A stretch of DNA of 64,000 bases from Hippopus hippopus. Lineage: Eukaryota > Mollusca > Bivalvia > Cardiida > Cardiidae. The stretch lies in contig OX328101.1 in the NCBI GenBank assembly GCA_946811185.2, forward strand, positions 30,860,122 to 30,924,121. Direction: 5' to 3'. Both the position numbers and the translations under genes were made by a program. The notes under the pieces are model-generated. The model was not told where the DNA came from. It did not search any database and saw only the letters and a program-made list of their open reading frames with translations. This document shows, piece after piece, positions 44,889-57,018 of the stretch. Positions within the stretch are counted from its first letter, which is position 1. Each line of letters starts with the position of its first letter.

Positions 44889-46707
44889 TCGGCGAAATTT
44901 TTCTTCTGTAAAATACCCATTATTTGTCCAACTTGGTAACGTGAGATGAATACAATTGCATTAAAGCACGATAATTAATATAGAAATAATTATCGACAAA
45001 TTATGCTGGTACCAATTATTCATTTTCAAATATAATTCTTTTGTTGTGCATTTCCTAATTTAGTGTTACCCATTTTATTACCTGTGCAACTTGTTTCCCT
45101 TGCCATAATTAAACGGACCCTCTCTACTCGGTTTCCGTGATGCATTGGTCATGGACGAAAAACGTTACAAAGACGGGGCTTTTTTCCAAAAATTGGGACA
45201 GGACCTTAGCTTTTCACTTCAGGAAATTCATGTGCCATTTTGGCAAAATTGGGAAAAAGCAGACTGACTTTCAAGGTACATCAATAAAAAAATTAATGGC
45301 TGCGCACATACATAAATAGAAAGTTGCAACAATTTAATAAATGAAACAAATTTAACAGTTACACTATAACTGCTTAAGTCATGGCCAAGTATCTTACAGT
45401 ATTTACAGGCTTACAGCCCTTTTTAACACTACTGTGGTACACCCATGGGTGCCAGTACAGATGACTGTCCCCAAAGGCGATGTTACTTTTTGACTGGTCG
45501 CCTCTTGGTACAGAGACGATCAAGACAAAATCAGTTGAAAGCTCCGCACAGATTTTGAGCGCAAGTTTGAACTCTCATAATTTCGCATATAGAGCACAAA
45601 CCTAGGATTTGAACATATCTTTTGCTTATTTGATAATCCTTCGTTTGAAATACAAAAATTTTCATTTTAAATGCTGAACTTACAAGAAAACCGTGCATTT
45701 CATCTGTTACTCGAGTTGTTTACGTTCCCGAAAACACTCAAAATGGCCACCATGCACAATAAATTTCGTCAGTGTTTTTTCTGAGAATTACATGTTATAA
45801 ACGACTTCTTAGTTCTACAAGCTTTTTAGGTGATAAAGGGTTTACTAATTTGTCTTTGGTCATGTTAGTTACTTAAATTTAATTGCATTTTGCTGCAATA
45901 CAGATTAAACCTACGAAACAGAAAGGCAGTATAGCGCTCTATCTTTGCTACCGGAAAATTTACGATGGACTTGCGACGGCATGGTGCACAATAAATGTCC
46001 AAATATGAAAAAAAAAATCACCATAGTATCTCATCATTGAGACTACCATGGGTGTCGGCGTTAATACTCTAGCAGAACTGCTTTCCAGCCATCGTATGAT
46101 GCAAGGGAATCATTATTTGTGGAAGTTACTGGGCTAGGCTTTGATATTATGTCTAGAGATGTAGAGTTTACATCATGTGCAGGGATGATACAGCCTCAAG
46201 TGTCCGTATTCCGTGGTGGTAAGGAAATAACATTATGAAATTAAGAATTGAGACCAGAATATGAGCTAGAAATTATTTGCCTTCATAAAAAAATCATTTC
46301 TGATCATGTTCATATGAAAAGAATAACTTAGATAACAATTTTCATGTTCAATGTGCATAAATAAAGAATATGCTGTTGGCCTTCTTGTGCAAACCTGGCA
46401 TGACCTAATTCCGATAGCTCGGTAGTATTTACATCAGATAGTCGAAGATCTTTGCATTTTTTTAGAAGGAACACTATTTAGATTTAAGTAAAAAGGTGTC
46501 AATTTCTTTTATAGGAGATTATTGGTTGATTTTCACATGTATTTGTCTTGTATTTGTCCGAAATTCAAGGGCAATAAAACATTCGAATATTGGTAAGGGT
46601 TACGAGCAGAAATGCCGTGTGACGTCATCAAACTATGTGCTTTACAAGATGTACACAAAAATCACCGGTTCAAGGACACTCAAGGAATAACGACACTCGA
46701 CAATAAT

Positions 46708-46908
46708 TGTCTAGTCTTCAAACAACGGGAGATCGGCGATGGCCGACAGAACCGGCACTTCAGATTGAGAATGCGGAGATTTTATTACCTGCAGATCGAT
46801 CGGCAAAGAATTTGAATGTTTCACGCCGAAAGTAAAAAGGCTGCGCTGGCCTTTATCGTCTGCAGCCCTTTTAACAAACTTTTTGTAATGTTTCCCGGTT
46901 CTTGACAT
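46708..46908 (-). CDS. Small transposon-type ORF, 66 residues
   Basis: Starts MSRTGKHYKKFVKRAADDKG and continues QRSLFTFGVKHSNSLP, ending LPLFED before a stop. Short K/R-rich starts with a G-Q-x-S-L-F-x-F-G motif occur at the N-terminus of some transposon-encoded proteins; I cannot name the family. Lying inside the 42386-47703 element and reading away from its right end, it may be the first exon of a lost transposase. Confidence 0.3.
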
Positions 46909-47806
46909 GTTTAACAGCGTGCTTGTTTCTTTTTTCCAAATAGGTTTACCGCAACCGAGTAAGGATATGTTCCACAGTGTTAAATTAAGAAAACTTCTTT
47001 TGTCATCTGTAAGTTTTTATAAAAGACAAAAATTTATATAACTTGTCAAAGGATTAAATATTGAATGATAGGGAAATAACAACCGCGTCAAGTCTATGCG
47101 TGGTGTTATAATACACGAAAAATAACTGTTCGGCTAGGGTTGCCTCCATTAAACAAACCATATGGCGCCAAGAAATCGCAACATTTCGGCCATACTGCTG
47201 CGCAGTCAGCTGAGTCATTTCGGTACAAATCCATAAAAAGCTTGCTTTTGGTTTCATTCGCTGCTGAATAACGAAAGTTTTATGTCTGATCATGTAAAAT
47301 AGCTTTCGAGATATTGGTATATTAACTTAATGGGAATTTCGGCATCGTATTATGGGAAATTCCCTCAGCAAAACTGGGAAATTCTTTCACCCAAATTGGG
47401 GGAAAAAATGCTTTTTGCAATTGGGAAGTCGCCGAATATCGGCCTCTATTATGGAAGTGAAAAAAGCCCTATTTTAGATCTTCTGTCATTCTACTTAAAT
47501 TCATTTGTCTTCTTTATGTTCCGTTTTTTATGAGGCTCAAATGCATTTTTTTCCGGAAGATTTCCATATACAACCCCCCATAGAAGCAAATTTTTGGCTT
47601 ACCTGACCACCGACAGAAGCGATTTCATTAAAGGGACACCCCCCGATAGAAGTTTTTTAAACTGCCGTCCCTCCTGTGTACCTATGTTTAACTGGAATAG
47701 CCCTCAGTTATAAATGTTCAAAATACATGTACTGGTTAAGGAAACTTGGCACTGTACAACTTTCGGAAATAGACAAAAACAACACCTGATAATGCAGACA
47801 TATAGG

Positions 47807-49273
47807 ATCTGACATGAGTTGGCGTTTGAGATAAAATTTTATTAAATGAGTCAAGGGAAAATGTTATTAACAACATTTCTTCGGGTTGTCAGTGCGCAAC
47901 ATTTTTGCGCATGTCTCTTCGCTTCTCTGTTTTCTAGCGCGTAACTTAGTCTGATTGTAGTAATATTATTGGACTACTGATTTTTGCTGCAAGACTTGGA
48001 GAAAGTAGTGGTAGATACATTTTTTTTTAAAGATCAGTTTATGAAGGTGTAAATCATTCCTAAACAGCGAAAACGGAACATGTACATTTGTCGGACATTA
48101 CTTATCCGGATAGTAAGTTAGGTGTGGTGAAAAGAGAAAATTACAAATATTTTCTCCATTTCAACGTTTTCTAACCCTCTTTCCTGGGTATTGATAGAAA
48201 TCAGGATCGTTTAATTTATTTTGCTATAAGGTTTGTAAGTAATCTATGCCTTTGAGTAATTCTGGACAGTTCTACTTGTATTGTTCTTCCATTCTCCCAT
48301 CTATTAAAATATACCACATGTATTTGGTATTAACCCTTTCCTAAATGAATTAAATTGGAACTTCAAAATTGAAAGAAGCTGCAGACGACAAATTAAACAG
48401 GTTTAAATGAGATTAAAAGAACCGTTTGTGCAGAAAAGGTTGTGGGGAAATGAACAATTGCTTTTGATGAACAATTACCCCTTTTACCAAAATGTTTTCC
48501 AAAGCCATCCCATACCAATGTTAAATCGAGACTATATCAAGGAAAGGGTTGACAGAGTACAATCTTTATTGTGAAAAAAACATGATTTAGTGCTAGAAAT
48601 AATACATCTTACTAAGTAATTTGAAATCTTGGGTGTTTTGTGTCACTTTCTTTGTTCCAAGGGAGGTAATTAAGTTCGAATATTGGGAAAAGTAGCCTGG
48701 CAACCTATCTTTTTTTTTTGCATTTTTTGGTAAAGAATATAATCATGTATATTTCTGAGAAAAATGAGAAAAATCTTTGCGCTAGATTTTTTTTAGGGTC
48801 AAATAATGTCCTGATTTTCTGTGATAAAATAAGCAATTTTGTGGGCTAAGGGTTTTATTGAAACATGGATAGCGTATCATTAATTTGAAATATCTGTTAA
48901 TTTCTCATCAAAGTCAGAGGATCCATTGTTTCACTATGAATTTAAAACACAGAGAACATGATTTGACTGAAATTACAGATTTTAATCACAAAATTCTGAC
49001 TTATGCTGCAATAATTGGGTTTTTGTGTAATTTGAAAAAAGGGTTATGTTCTTCGTAGGCTCAGAACTTTTTGGTTCATCAGGCAACGTCTGATTATCTC
49101 TTCGCATATTGAAAGAACATACTTCGAAGTGTTTCTGTGTCAAATTTCACGAAATTCTCTGCATTAGAAGTAACTCGCTGAAATGCCTTTAAAGGAGACT
49201 TTGGCGTACTTAATAACATTTTTTCTTGACGAGTTTAATAAAATTTCATCTCAAACGCCAACGAATGTCAGAT
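47807..49273. mobile_element. 1.47 kb DNA element with about 65-bp inverted ends
   Basis: ATCTGACAT..GTTGGCGTTTGAGAT..AAATTTTATTAAA (from 47807) is mirrored at 49205-49273 with scattered mismatches. No coding frame. A degraded Fam-A copy (48331-48552) is nested within. Confidence 0.7.
48331..48552 (-). mobile_element. Fam-A, old copy nested in the 47807-49273 element
   Basis: TTAACCCTTTCCTAAATG, AAGCTGCAGACGACAAATTAAAC and GGAAAGGGTTGA ends. The core is strongly mutated. Confidence 0.6.
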
Positions 49274-50439
49274 TCTTTTTATCACATGACTCTATTTCAC
49301 AAATTATAGATCATAAGGTGCAAAACCATCTACAGATGCACCCGCAGTAATATACATCAAACCCATTCACTTCTATAAAGTACATACAAAATGACGTCAA
49401 AAATGAAGCACACAATTGTGCTTTTAAATATATATATTAGATAAGAAAATTAGTAATGGGTATATTACACTGAAAACAAGGGAGGTTATGTGATAAAAAC
49501 TTATCTCAATAATGCTAACTTGTCTAATAGATTGTAGTCATTTTAGCCCTTTGATCCCTGTCCAAGTGCTAGAAACTCACTGTCTGAGCTACTCTCAGAC
49601 ATAGATGCTAAGTTAACCCTTAAAGCGCCTTTCACAACAGCAGTTGCCTTTGCGGCCAGTGTAGATCAAGATCAGGCTCCACAGAACATGCAGCCTGATC
49701 TCTGATCTACACTGTCCGCTTTGCTGATACACTGTAGACCAAAGCAACCATTAATTGTGATTATTCGGATCATATTTCTAGGATTAACATTTTCTGTTGG
49801 TTTTATTTGGTGCTTTAAGGGTAACGAGACTTTTAGACATATTCCAGCTAATTCCAAATCCCTGATGAAGGCATCACACCAAAAGCACAAGGCCAAATTA
49901 ACTTCTCTCTTTCTCTAACATATATATATATCTATGGAAGAATTAGGCAAGAAACAAGAAGAATCTTTTTTTTGTTCACAACTTCCCTACTGTTCACAGT
50001 GCTCAAGGTGAGCTTTTGGGATCGTGATGTGTCTGTCGTGCGTCGTCCTTGCGTCAAGAATTGCCTTTTGTGCACTATTTGATAAAGAGTGAAACATTCT
50101 GACAAAATGTAGAGCAGGTATTGAACAACAAGTAAATCCTGTAATTGCCCATTAATCATATAACTGCATTTCACAACTGTAGCTGACTTTGAGGATAGTT
50201 TAGATCAAGATTGGACTCCACAAAAAGTGTGGAGTCTTCAAACTACTGGTACACTATAGACAGAAGCAACTATGAATGTGCAATAATTTGGATCTTACTT
50301 TAAGACTTGAAATGTTAAGTTTTTTCTTTGCTTTTAAGGTTCACTTAGACTTTTTGTGTGTGATACATGTGAGATTTTAACACCTATTTTGGGGATCATA
50401 AGGGATGTAATTAGTCAACTCTAGTTCCTTTCTGATACT
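49274..50439. repeat. Two AGATC foldback copies and a tandem-repeat element tail
   Basis: 49620-49830 has arms GTAGATCAAGATCAGGCTCC and GCAGCCTGATCTCTGATCTAC. 50160-50310 is a diverged copy. Between them 49998-50080 (CTCAAGGTGAGCTTTTGGGA) is the reversed tail of the body type 2 element. The rest shows nothing. Confidence 0.55.
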
Positions 50440-50634
50440 TTGGGTGAAAGAGCCTTAAAAATTAAGAATGAGGGCTAGAGGCTTTTGTTGAGAAATGGCC
50501 AGCATTTTCTCCTTTTCTTATTGTTTTCGCTCTTATCAGAAACAAATTTCTGAATCTGAGGCATATTTGATAGGTCGCATGCAAATGCTTTCAAAAAGGA
50601 AAATCTGAAATTTTGTCCTCTGGTAAAGAGTTAA
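50440..50634 (+). mobile_element. Fam-A, right part
   Basis: The core's first arm is nearly gone. ATGCAAATGCTTTCAAAAAG and CTCTGGTAAAGAGTTAA are kept. It lies 325 bp upstream of CPOX exon 3. Confidence 0.6.
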
Positions 50635-50958
50635 ACAATTAAACATGGTTTTCTTACAAAAAAAGGAAGACTTAAACATTATAGCCTGTGAACAATTTCA
50701 TTTTGTTTGCTTTGGAACATTTATGAAAACATGATGGCAAATTGGTAAATTGGGTGTGGTTAGTAATTTTTTTTTGCCACTGAAATGTTTTTGAACTTAT
50801 GCATTTATCAAATGTGAACTCTTTTAATAATCAATATTTTACCTAAACTTTTCCAAAGTTGTACGGTGTATAAATTTGTGTCATGAGATCCTGAATAAAC
50901 AGTTAAATTTCTCCTCAAACCCAGTTATGATAGTGCATTATTGTTTTTTTTATTCCAG

Positions 50959-51009
50959 ACCCAAGATAGAATGTCAACCAAAATGGAACTTATGATCATG
51001 AAGATACAG
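50959..51009 (+). CDS. CPOX: CPOX coding exon 3 (51 nt)
   Basis: Seventeen codons, TQDRMSTKMELMIMKIQ, match vertebrate DMKTRMELLILETQ. The acceptor TTCCAG follows a T tract and the donor is GTAAAT; the exon is phase 0 at both ends. It sits after the 9.3 kb intron 2. It is too short to find by open-frame length and was identified by similarity and phase. Confidence 0.93.
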
Positions 51010-51100
51010 GTAAATTTCAATTTTATTTCAAATTGATCTAAAGCTGATTAATATTCAATCTTTGAATTCAGTGTGTTAATAGTTTGCAAATCATCAATAG

Positions 51101-51330
51101 TTAACACTTTACCACACAATCCTGAATTTTAATGACCTTTAGGAAAAAACCTTTCAAAAACATTGTAGGAAAAGGAGAAATGCTGGTAACCAGCATTTTC
51201 TCCATTTCCCACAATGTTTTTCTACCTTATCAAAGACAACTTCCATCATTTGAACCACAATGAAATTGTCGCCTGCAAATGCTTTCAGTTTGGACAAGTC
51301 TACATTTTTGTCGTTTGGTAAAGAGATTAA
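51101..51330 (+). mobile_element. Fam-A complete direct copy
   Basis: GTTAACACTTTACCACACAA to GTTTGGTAAAGAGATTAA, core about 51153-51222 with few mismatches. Confidence 0.8.
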
Positions 51331-52246
51331 AAAGAGGAAGGTAAAAAAAGAAAATCTTTTTATGTAGTTCCTTGCAGCTACTTAAAGTTTCTTTGGATTT
51401 AAATTTGCAAAGATTTCACATATCGATAACAAACATTCATTATGTGGGAATGTATTTGTGGATGATGTCATATCTTATCTCATTAGAATAGACAGAGATT
51501 AGATTTCAAAGCAACCATCCTGCGAAAAATTTAGAGTTCAGATTTTGAAGCAAACATCCTACAGAAGATTCAGCCTTATTTTTGGTTTCACTGTCAGATA
51601 TTTTTGTGTATACTTTGGCATGGTCTAAAACAGCCTTAAAGATACATTCTGACAGCTAGAGAGAAAGAAAGCTGTTAAAACTTGAAAGAGTGCAAATCGT
51701 TCAGCTGTGTAAACACAGATAAATTACCAATATATGGTGTTAGGAATAGAAAAACACAAAGGATTTGTCCTCATTTAAAACTGGAAACGATGACAGCGAT
51801 TGCTTGGAAGACCTCCAAAATATGAAATTCATTTTCTGTCTGTCGTAACCTGTGCAATCTTGCAGCCATCAGGGGCAACATTTGGCATGAAGATACAGGA
51901 ATGATTATAGTTTCATAAAATAAAGATGAAGTGGGTTAACGACTGACTGAAAACTGCCCGAAAAATGAGTAAAGATGTACCTTTTAAATTTCAATGGCCA
52001 GATTTTGAACTTGTTGAAACTGTATCTATTGTTACAATATTTATAAACTGGACTTAAATGGCTCAAAATACCATCGACTGAAACTAAAAAGATTTTTATC
52101 CTACAGGCTTAAATATAAAAGAGGAGGGTATAGATCCAAGATCAGATTGCACATTCTGTGCAGTGCAGTCTGATCTTGATCAGTGCCATCTACAAAGCCA
52201 GTTTTTGTCTGTGGTGTTGAAAAGGTTTTACCAAACAATCCTATGT
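51331..52246. repeat. CPOX intron 3; AGATC core at 52125-52200
   Basis: TAGATCCAAGATCAGATTGC and CAGTCTGATCTTGATC surround a short duplicated TGTGCAGTGCAG. The rest of the stretch is without recognisable features. Confidence 0.5.
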
Positions 52247-52688
52247 TTTAACTCTTTACCAAACAATAGAATCTGAGCCTTTTCCTTTGAGCCTTTTAAA
52301 CTAAACCAAGCCTTTTCCAAATTGAAACATATGCAAACAAAAAATTGAAGGTGGCTCAAATGATGAAATTTATCTGTGATAGGGAAGAAAACATGTGGGG
52401 AAAAAAAATGCTGGTTATCAGCATTTTCTCTTTTTCCCACAATGTTTTCAAAATCCTTTGTCCTAGGAATTGTTAAATGTGGGGATTGTGTGGTAAAGGG
52501 TTAATGACCCTAAAGTTGAAGCCCAATGAAAGTAATGTGGGTAAAAGAGAAAATGCTGGTAACCAGTATGTTCTCTGTTTCCAACTATGTCTTCTAAACT
52601 TCAACCAGCAAACCACATCATTTGAGCCATATTTGATATGCTTTCAATTTGGACAAGTCTGCATTTTTGTCCTTTGATGAAAGGGTTA
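52247..52688. mobile_element. Two Fam-A copies just upstream of CPOX exon 4
   Basis: 52247-52503 inverted with a duplicated GAGCCTTTTC stretch; 52504-52688 direct without its left end. The second copy ends 35 bp before the exon 4 acceptor. Confidence 0.7.
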
Positions 52689-52722
52689 TTGTCTTCATAG
52701 CATTTTCATTTCATCAACAAAG

Positions 52723-52797
52723 GGTGAAGTTTGTAAAGCACTGGAAAAGGAAGAAGATGGGAAGAAGTTCAGAATTGATAGGTGGGAAAGGGCAGAA
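52723..52797 (+). CDS. CPOX: CPOX coding exon 4 (75 nt)
   Basis: Twenty-five codons, GEVCKALEKEEDGKKFRI then DRWERAE, match the family's [24 protein letters not shown]. The acceptor is CAAAG, with a weak pyrimidine tract; the donor is GTGAGT. Both ends are phase 0, and the exon reads straight into [10 protein letters not shown] of exon 5. Confidence 0.93.
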
Positions 52798-52837
52798 GTG
52801 AGTACCTGTATTTTAGATAAACCTATCCTTTTTTTCT

Positions 52838-55057
52838 TTTAAGCTCACTTGAGCAAAAAGATGAGCTTTTGTGATTGCGATGTGTCTGTCATCTGTCGTG
52901 TGATGCCTGTCGTCCAGGCGTCAACAAATACTGTGTGTGCAATCTAGGGGCCACATTTTTAGTCCAATACAAATCAAACTTGGGCAGATTGTTTGTCTTA
53001 ATAAAATCTGAGACAAAATTGGGTCACATCCGGTCAAAAAGTAGGACACTGGGACAAATCTCAAGAAAACTGTATGTTCACTCTAGAGGCTTCATTTTCT
53101 ATCCAATATTTATGAAACTTGGTCAGAATCTTTGTTTTGTCAATATATTTGACATGTTTGAAATTACGTTACATGGGTTCAAAAAGTAGGTTACTGGGCA
53201 AATCTTAGACAGATCTTGTGCACACTCTTGAGGCCACATTTTCAGTCCAATGCTCATGAAACTTGGTCAGAATGTTTGTCATCATAATATCTGGGGCACT
53301 GTAGAAATTGGCTCAAGTTGGGTCAAAATATAGATTATTGGAACAAATCTTAGAAAAAGCTTGTGACAGAGGATTTTTCAGTCTAAAATTCAAGAGACGT
53401 AGTCAGAATGTTTTTCTTGATGATATCTCGGACAACTTTGATATTGGGTCATGTCAGGTCAAAAAGTTTGAAACAGGGACAAATCTTAGAAAAACCTTGT
53501 GTACACTCTAGAAGCCATATTTTCAGTCTGATACTCAAGAAACTTGGTCAGAATCATTGTCTCGATGGTATCTTGGACAAGTTTGAAATTGCATCATTTC
53601 AAGTCAAAAAGTAGGTCTCAAGGACTAATTACAGAAAAACCTTGTGTGCACGGTAGAAGCCATGTTTTCAGTCTGATAGATTAAGAAACTTGGTCAGAAT
53701 GTCTGTTTTAGGAATATTTTGGACAAGTGTAAAATTTGTCAGGTCAAAAAGTAGGTCACTGTGACGTATCTCAGAAAAACCTTGTGTGCTCCCTGGAGGC
53801 CACATTTTCAGTGTGATACTCATGAAACTTGGTCAGAATGTTGTCTTGATGATATCTATTACAAATGCAAAATTGGATCTCGTCAAGTCCCAAATTAGGT
53901 CATCTTGACATATCTTAGAAAACATTCTGTGAACTTTAGAGGCCATATTTTCAGTCATCCTAGGTGACCCAGTTTCAATTCATTCTGTAATCGCCCCTGG
54001 GTTATTTCGCTGGCGTTTCCTCGTTTTCATGAATTATTCATGAAGCAGTTTGATTGGTGATCTCAGTTTTTCTTTGAGAAAATTAAAATTATTTTTATCA
54101 CAAATACGCCGTCATTTCTATTTTTTACTTGTCGATATCCAATCACATCATTCGTTGCAATTCAACCTTAGCGATACTTTAAATATGGTGGCGCCCATCA
54201 ACACCACAATCAAGAGGCGTTTAAAAGAGATTTTCGGCATAACACCGAAAGATTGTCAGTTAAAATTGTACACAAAGATCGATAGTGTCGTCCCTGTATT
54301 GCAGAATGGCATATCTCACAGGAGACAAGCACGCCGATGGCCGCCATATTTGTTGACAACCTCGGGTTTTTTCCAGGGTTATTTTTTGTAAGGGAAGAAA
54401 TGAAATTATCCTCTCTACAAGAGAGTATCATTATGTTATCGATCTTTTGGTTGGCTATTAGGGTACTTCCTGACCATATGAATATTCATAAGAAACGATG
54501 ATTTGCTAGTCAATTTTCCCAGGGGTGATGCATGGAGAGTAACGTTATGCTTCAAACCTGGGTTCCGAGGATGATTTTCGGTCTGATACTTAAGAAACTT
54601 GATTAGAATCTTTGTCCGAATGATAAAAGAACTCTGATAAGTTTGAAATTGTGTCATGTCAGGTCAAAAGCAGGTCACTGCAACAAACCTTGGGAAAGCC
54701 TTGTGTGCACCATAGATACTGCATTTACAGTCTGGTACTCATGAAAATTAGTCAGAATGTATTTCCTGACAATTTGTGGGACAAGCTTAAGTTCAAGTTG
54801 GGTCAAAGTGTCGCTCACTGGGTCAAATCTAACAAAAACCTTGTATGCACTGTAGAGGCCATAATTATTTCCAGCCTTAGACTCATGAAATTTTTTCAGA
54901 ATTTTTGTCCTGATAATATTTTGAAGAAGTTTTAAACTGGGTCACATTGGATCAAAAAGTAGGTCACTTACACTTGTGTGTTTACATCATCACAACCAGG
55001 ATATCTTCAACTTTATCAGTCTAGGTTAGTGCTATAGGGCCAATGGACCTCTTGTTT
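52838..55057 (-). mobile_element. Tandem-repeat Helentron/pearl-like element, body type 2, full span
   Basis: Reversed: tail TTAAGCTCACTTGAGC at 52838, about ten units with CATGAAACTTGGTCAGAATG, head AGGGCCAATGGACCTCTTGT at 55036-55055. It is interrupted by a DNA element at 53989-54532. Confidence 0.75.
53989..54532. mobile_element. Nested DNA element with imperfect 50-bp inverted ends
   Basis: AATCGCCCCTGGGTTATTTC at left pairs with GAAAATTGACTAG..CCCAGGGGTGATG at right; both go on to a TTCATGAAT/GAATATTCAT block. It contains a 113-codon open frame (54050-54391) without known family. Confidence 0.6.
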
Positions 55058-55094
55058 TCTTTGTTCATTTACAAGGTTATTGGTCATCTTTGAC

Positions 55095-55250
55095 AATGCT
55101 GGCCTTTGCAGCCTTGGAAAACATCATGGCAAAGGAGAAAGGTCTTGAAACTACCATTTTCTCTATTTCCCACTGTTTTCTACCCTTGAAGGACAAATCT
55201 TATTTTAACAACTGCAAGTTGTGGTCTGCAAATGCTTTTATGGTCAAATC
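55095..55250 (+). mobile_element. Fam-A degraded
   Basis: GGAAAACATCATGGCAAAGG, CCACTGTTTTCTACCC and GGTCTGCAAATGCTTTTA remain. Confidence 0.5.
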
Positions 55251-55504
55251 ACCTTTTATGGGCCAACACCTGTTTTTGAACCTAACAAAACATCTGTTTC
55301 TTTTTTTGCAAAAAAATGTAGTGGATTTTGTCACTAATTTCCCTAAACTGATGCTATGGATGCAAAAAATGGTCTTGCTACTGTTAATTAGCGGATGAAA
55401 AACCTAGAAAGTATGCATTTTATCTTAGAAAATCAGTTTTACTTATAAATTTCTCATTGCTTTTTTTGACTTGATAAGTTATCTTTGAAACCCTTGTTTT
55501 ACCT

Positions 55505-55795
55505 GGGGTCCTGTAAGGCTCAGTGGGAAGGTGTAGGATTCCTAACTTGGAGGCTCCTGGTACAGTTCTCACTGGAACTACGTTTTGGGGGAATTGTTCC
55601 TAGGAAAGGCACTAGTTGTCCTTAGGGAAGAACCCTAGCCTAGTACTGGTTAAAGCCAGAACACATGAAAAAGCGAGCTGTTGCCATGATATGACTGAAA
55701 TAACACATGAAAAAGCGAGCTGTTGCCATGATATGACTGAAATAATGTTGAAAGAGGAGTAAAACACCATTCAATTAATCATTCAGTCAATCATA
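55505..55795 (+). repeat. tRNA-derived SINE family 2
   Basis: Head GTAAGGCTCAGTGGGAAGG, middle CCTAGCCTAGTACTGG, tail ATTCAATTAATCATTCAGTC. A 43-bp block (ACACATGAAAAAGCGAGCTG ...) is duplicated in tandem at 55659-55701 and 55702-55744. Confidence 0.7.
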
Positions 55796-55876
55796 TTTTT
55801 TTTATTTTTATTTTCAGCTAGAAAAGTCCTTAATTAGTTCAACTATTTGTATGTCACCCGACCATACTGTTATCTG

Positions 55877-56085
55877 CAGGAATTAATGTGTCAAACTATG
55901 AAAAACAGCACTCTATTGTTCGATATTTTGACTAATTGCCTTTTTCAAGAGTTTGAAACTCTTGAAAAGTTTCAAAAAAGTTTTGAAAAACTCTTGAAGA
56001 GTTTCGAATTCTCTAAAAAGGCAATTAGCCAAAATATCAAACAATAGAGTGCTGTTTTTCATAGTAGTTCATTTATTCCCTGAGG
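55877..56085. repeat. Long hairpin-forming palindrome upstream of CPOX exon 5
   Basis: Inverted arms of about 85 bp, nearly exact from 55895 (ACTATGAAAAACAGCACTCT) to 56065, with looser pairing outward. The loop region itself repeats AAGAGTTT/AAACTCTT. Confidence 0.8.
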
Positions 56086-56135
56086 AACTCATATTGTCAT
56101 AATGTGTTAAATATTATGATCAATTGACATTGTAG

Positions 56136-56254
56136 GGAGGTGGGGGAATAGCCTGTGTTCTACAAGATGGTGAGGTGTTTGAGAAAGCTGGTGTAAACAT
56201 ATCAGTGGTTCATGGGAAACTGTCTCCAGCTGCAGTTCAACAAATGAAATCTAG
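56136..56254 (+). CDS. CPOX: CPOX coding exon 5
   Basis: Thirty-nine codons plus 2 nt encode [34 protein letters not shown] and QQMKS. The Gly-rich loop and the V-F-E-K-A-G-V-x-x-S-V-V-H-G motif are near identical to other CPOX. The acceptor is TGTAG and the donor GTCAGT, phase 2. A 200-bp hairpin ends about 50 bp upstream of the acceptor. Confidence 0.96.
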
Positions 56255-56869
56255 GTCAGTAACCATTATTCATCAGACTTGGTCAGATTTTGATATTTAA
56301 CCTATATCTTCCCTTTAATCTGATCTCTGATATACTTTGCAAGAAGAGCAAACCAAGATCAATCTGCATATGTGTGCCAACTGTAGAGATGAATCTCGGG
56401 TGCGGGTAAAATCATGCTCCTAAGAAGCAACTGGTGCAAATGAAAAATATATGTGTGCCACATCTCAAGCATATCTTTATATGTGCAGGTAAGCCAGAAT
56501 TCTGGAGCATAATATATGTAATGTTAAAAAAAAAGGACAAGAGCTGATGCTCTAGGAGACCCTTTTTGAGTACTCATTTGTTTGATACATTATTGACCCA
56601 TTGTCTGTACCAGAAAACACAAAAAAAAATAGCTGGTTTTTCACTTTCTCCTATAAAAGCTTAGCTTCATATACACAAATGGTTGATTCAAACCAATTCA
56701 GGGATGATATTTTAGACTGTTCTGATCAAGAGCAAAGTAATATGATATTTTTTGAAAATTTACTTGTGATTGTGAAAATTACCAGTAATTTCATGTTGCC
56801 AGTCAAATGTTTCGTGTACAGTTTGGAGTCTAAGACTTTATCATCTAGTGAAGAATAAAATCTCTTTTC

Positions 56870-57018
56870 ATGGACAATCAATGTCATTTTATGTCATTGA
56901 TATTTGTTCCTTCAATTTATTTGCTTCATTTTTTCAGGGTAGAGATTTTATATTGGAAACATAATCAGTTAATGCCATTAATATTTATCTTCTTCATGTG
57001 TTTACCTCATTTTTTCAG
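56870..57018 (+). repeat. Two decayed tandem copies of CPOX exon 6 with acceptor
   Basis: Copies start near 56872 (GGACAATCAATGTCATTTTA) and 56955 (GGAAACATAATC); the true exon block is at 57035 (GGACAAACATTACCATTTTA). CTTCATTTTTTCAGGG at 56925 and CCTCATTTTTTCAGGGG at 57005 are the duplicated acceptors. All three copies are open in the same frame. Confidence 0.75.

Larger units (their letters stand above)
42386..47703. mobile_element. 5.3 kb DNA transposon with about 27-bp inverted ends
   Basis: The left end GGGCTATTCCATTTAAACAT (42386) and the right end, its inverse with one mismatch (to 47703), continue into AGGTAC. TCA lies on both outer sides (possible 3-bp target duplication). Inside each end CCCCCCATAGAAG-type text repeats (42512, 47573, 47640). 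It contains the tandem arrays at 43300-44520 and a small minus-strand ORF at 46708-46908. Any transposase is broken or replaced. Confidence 0.65.
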
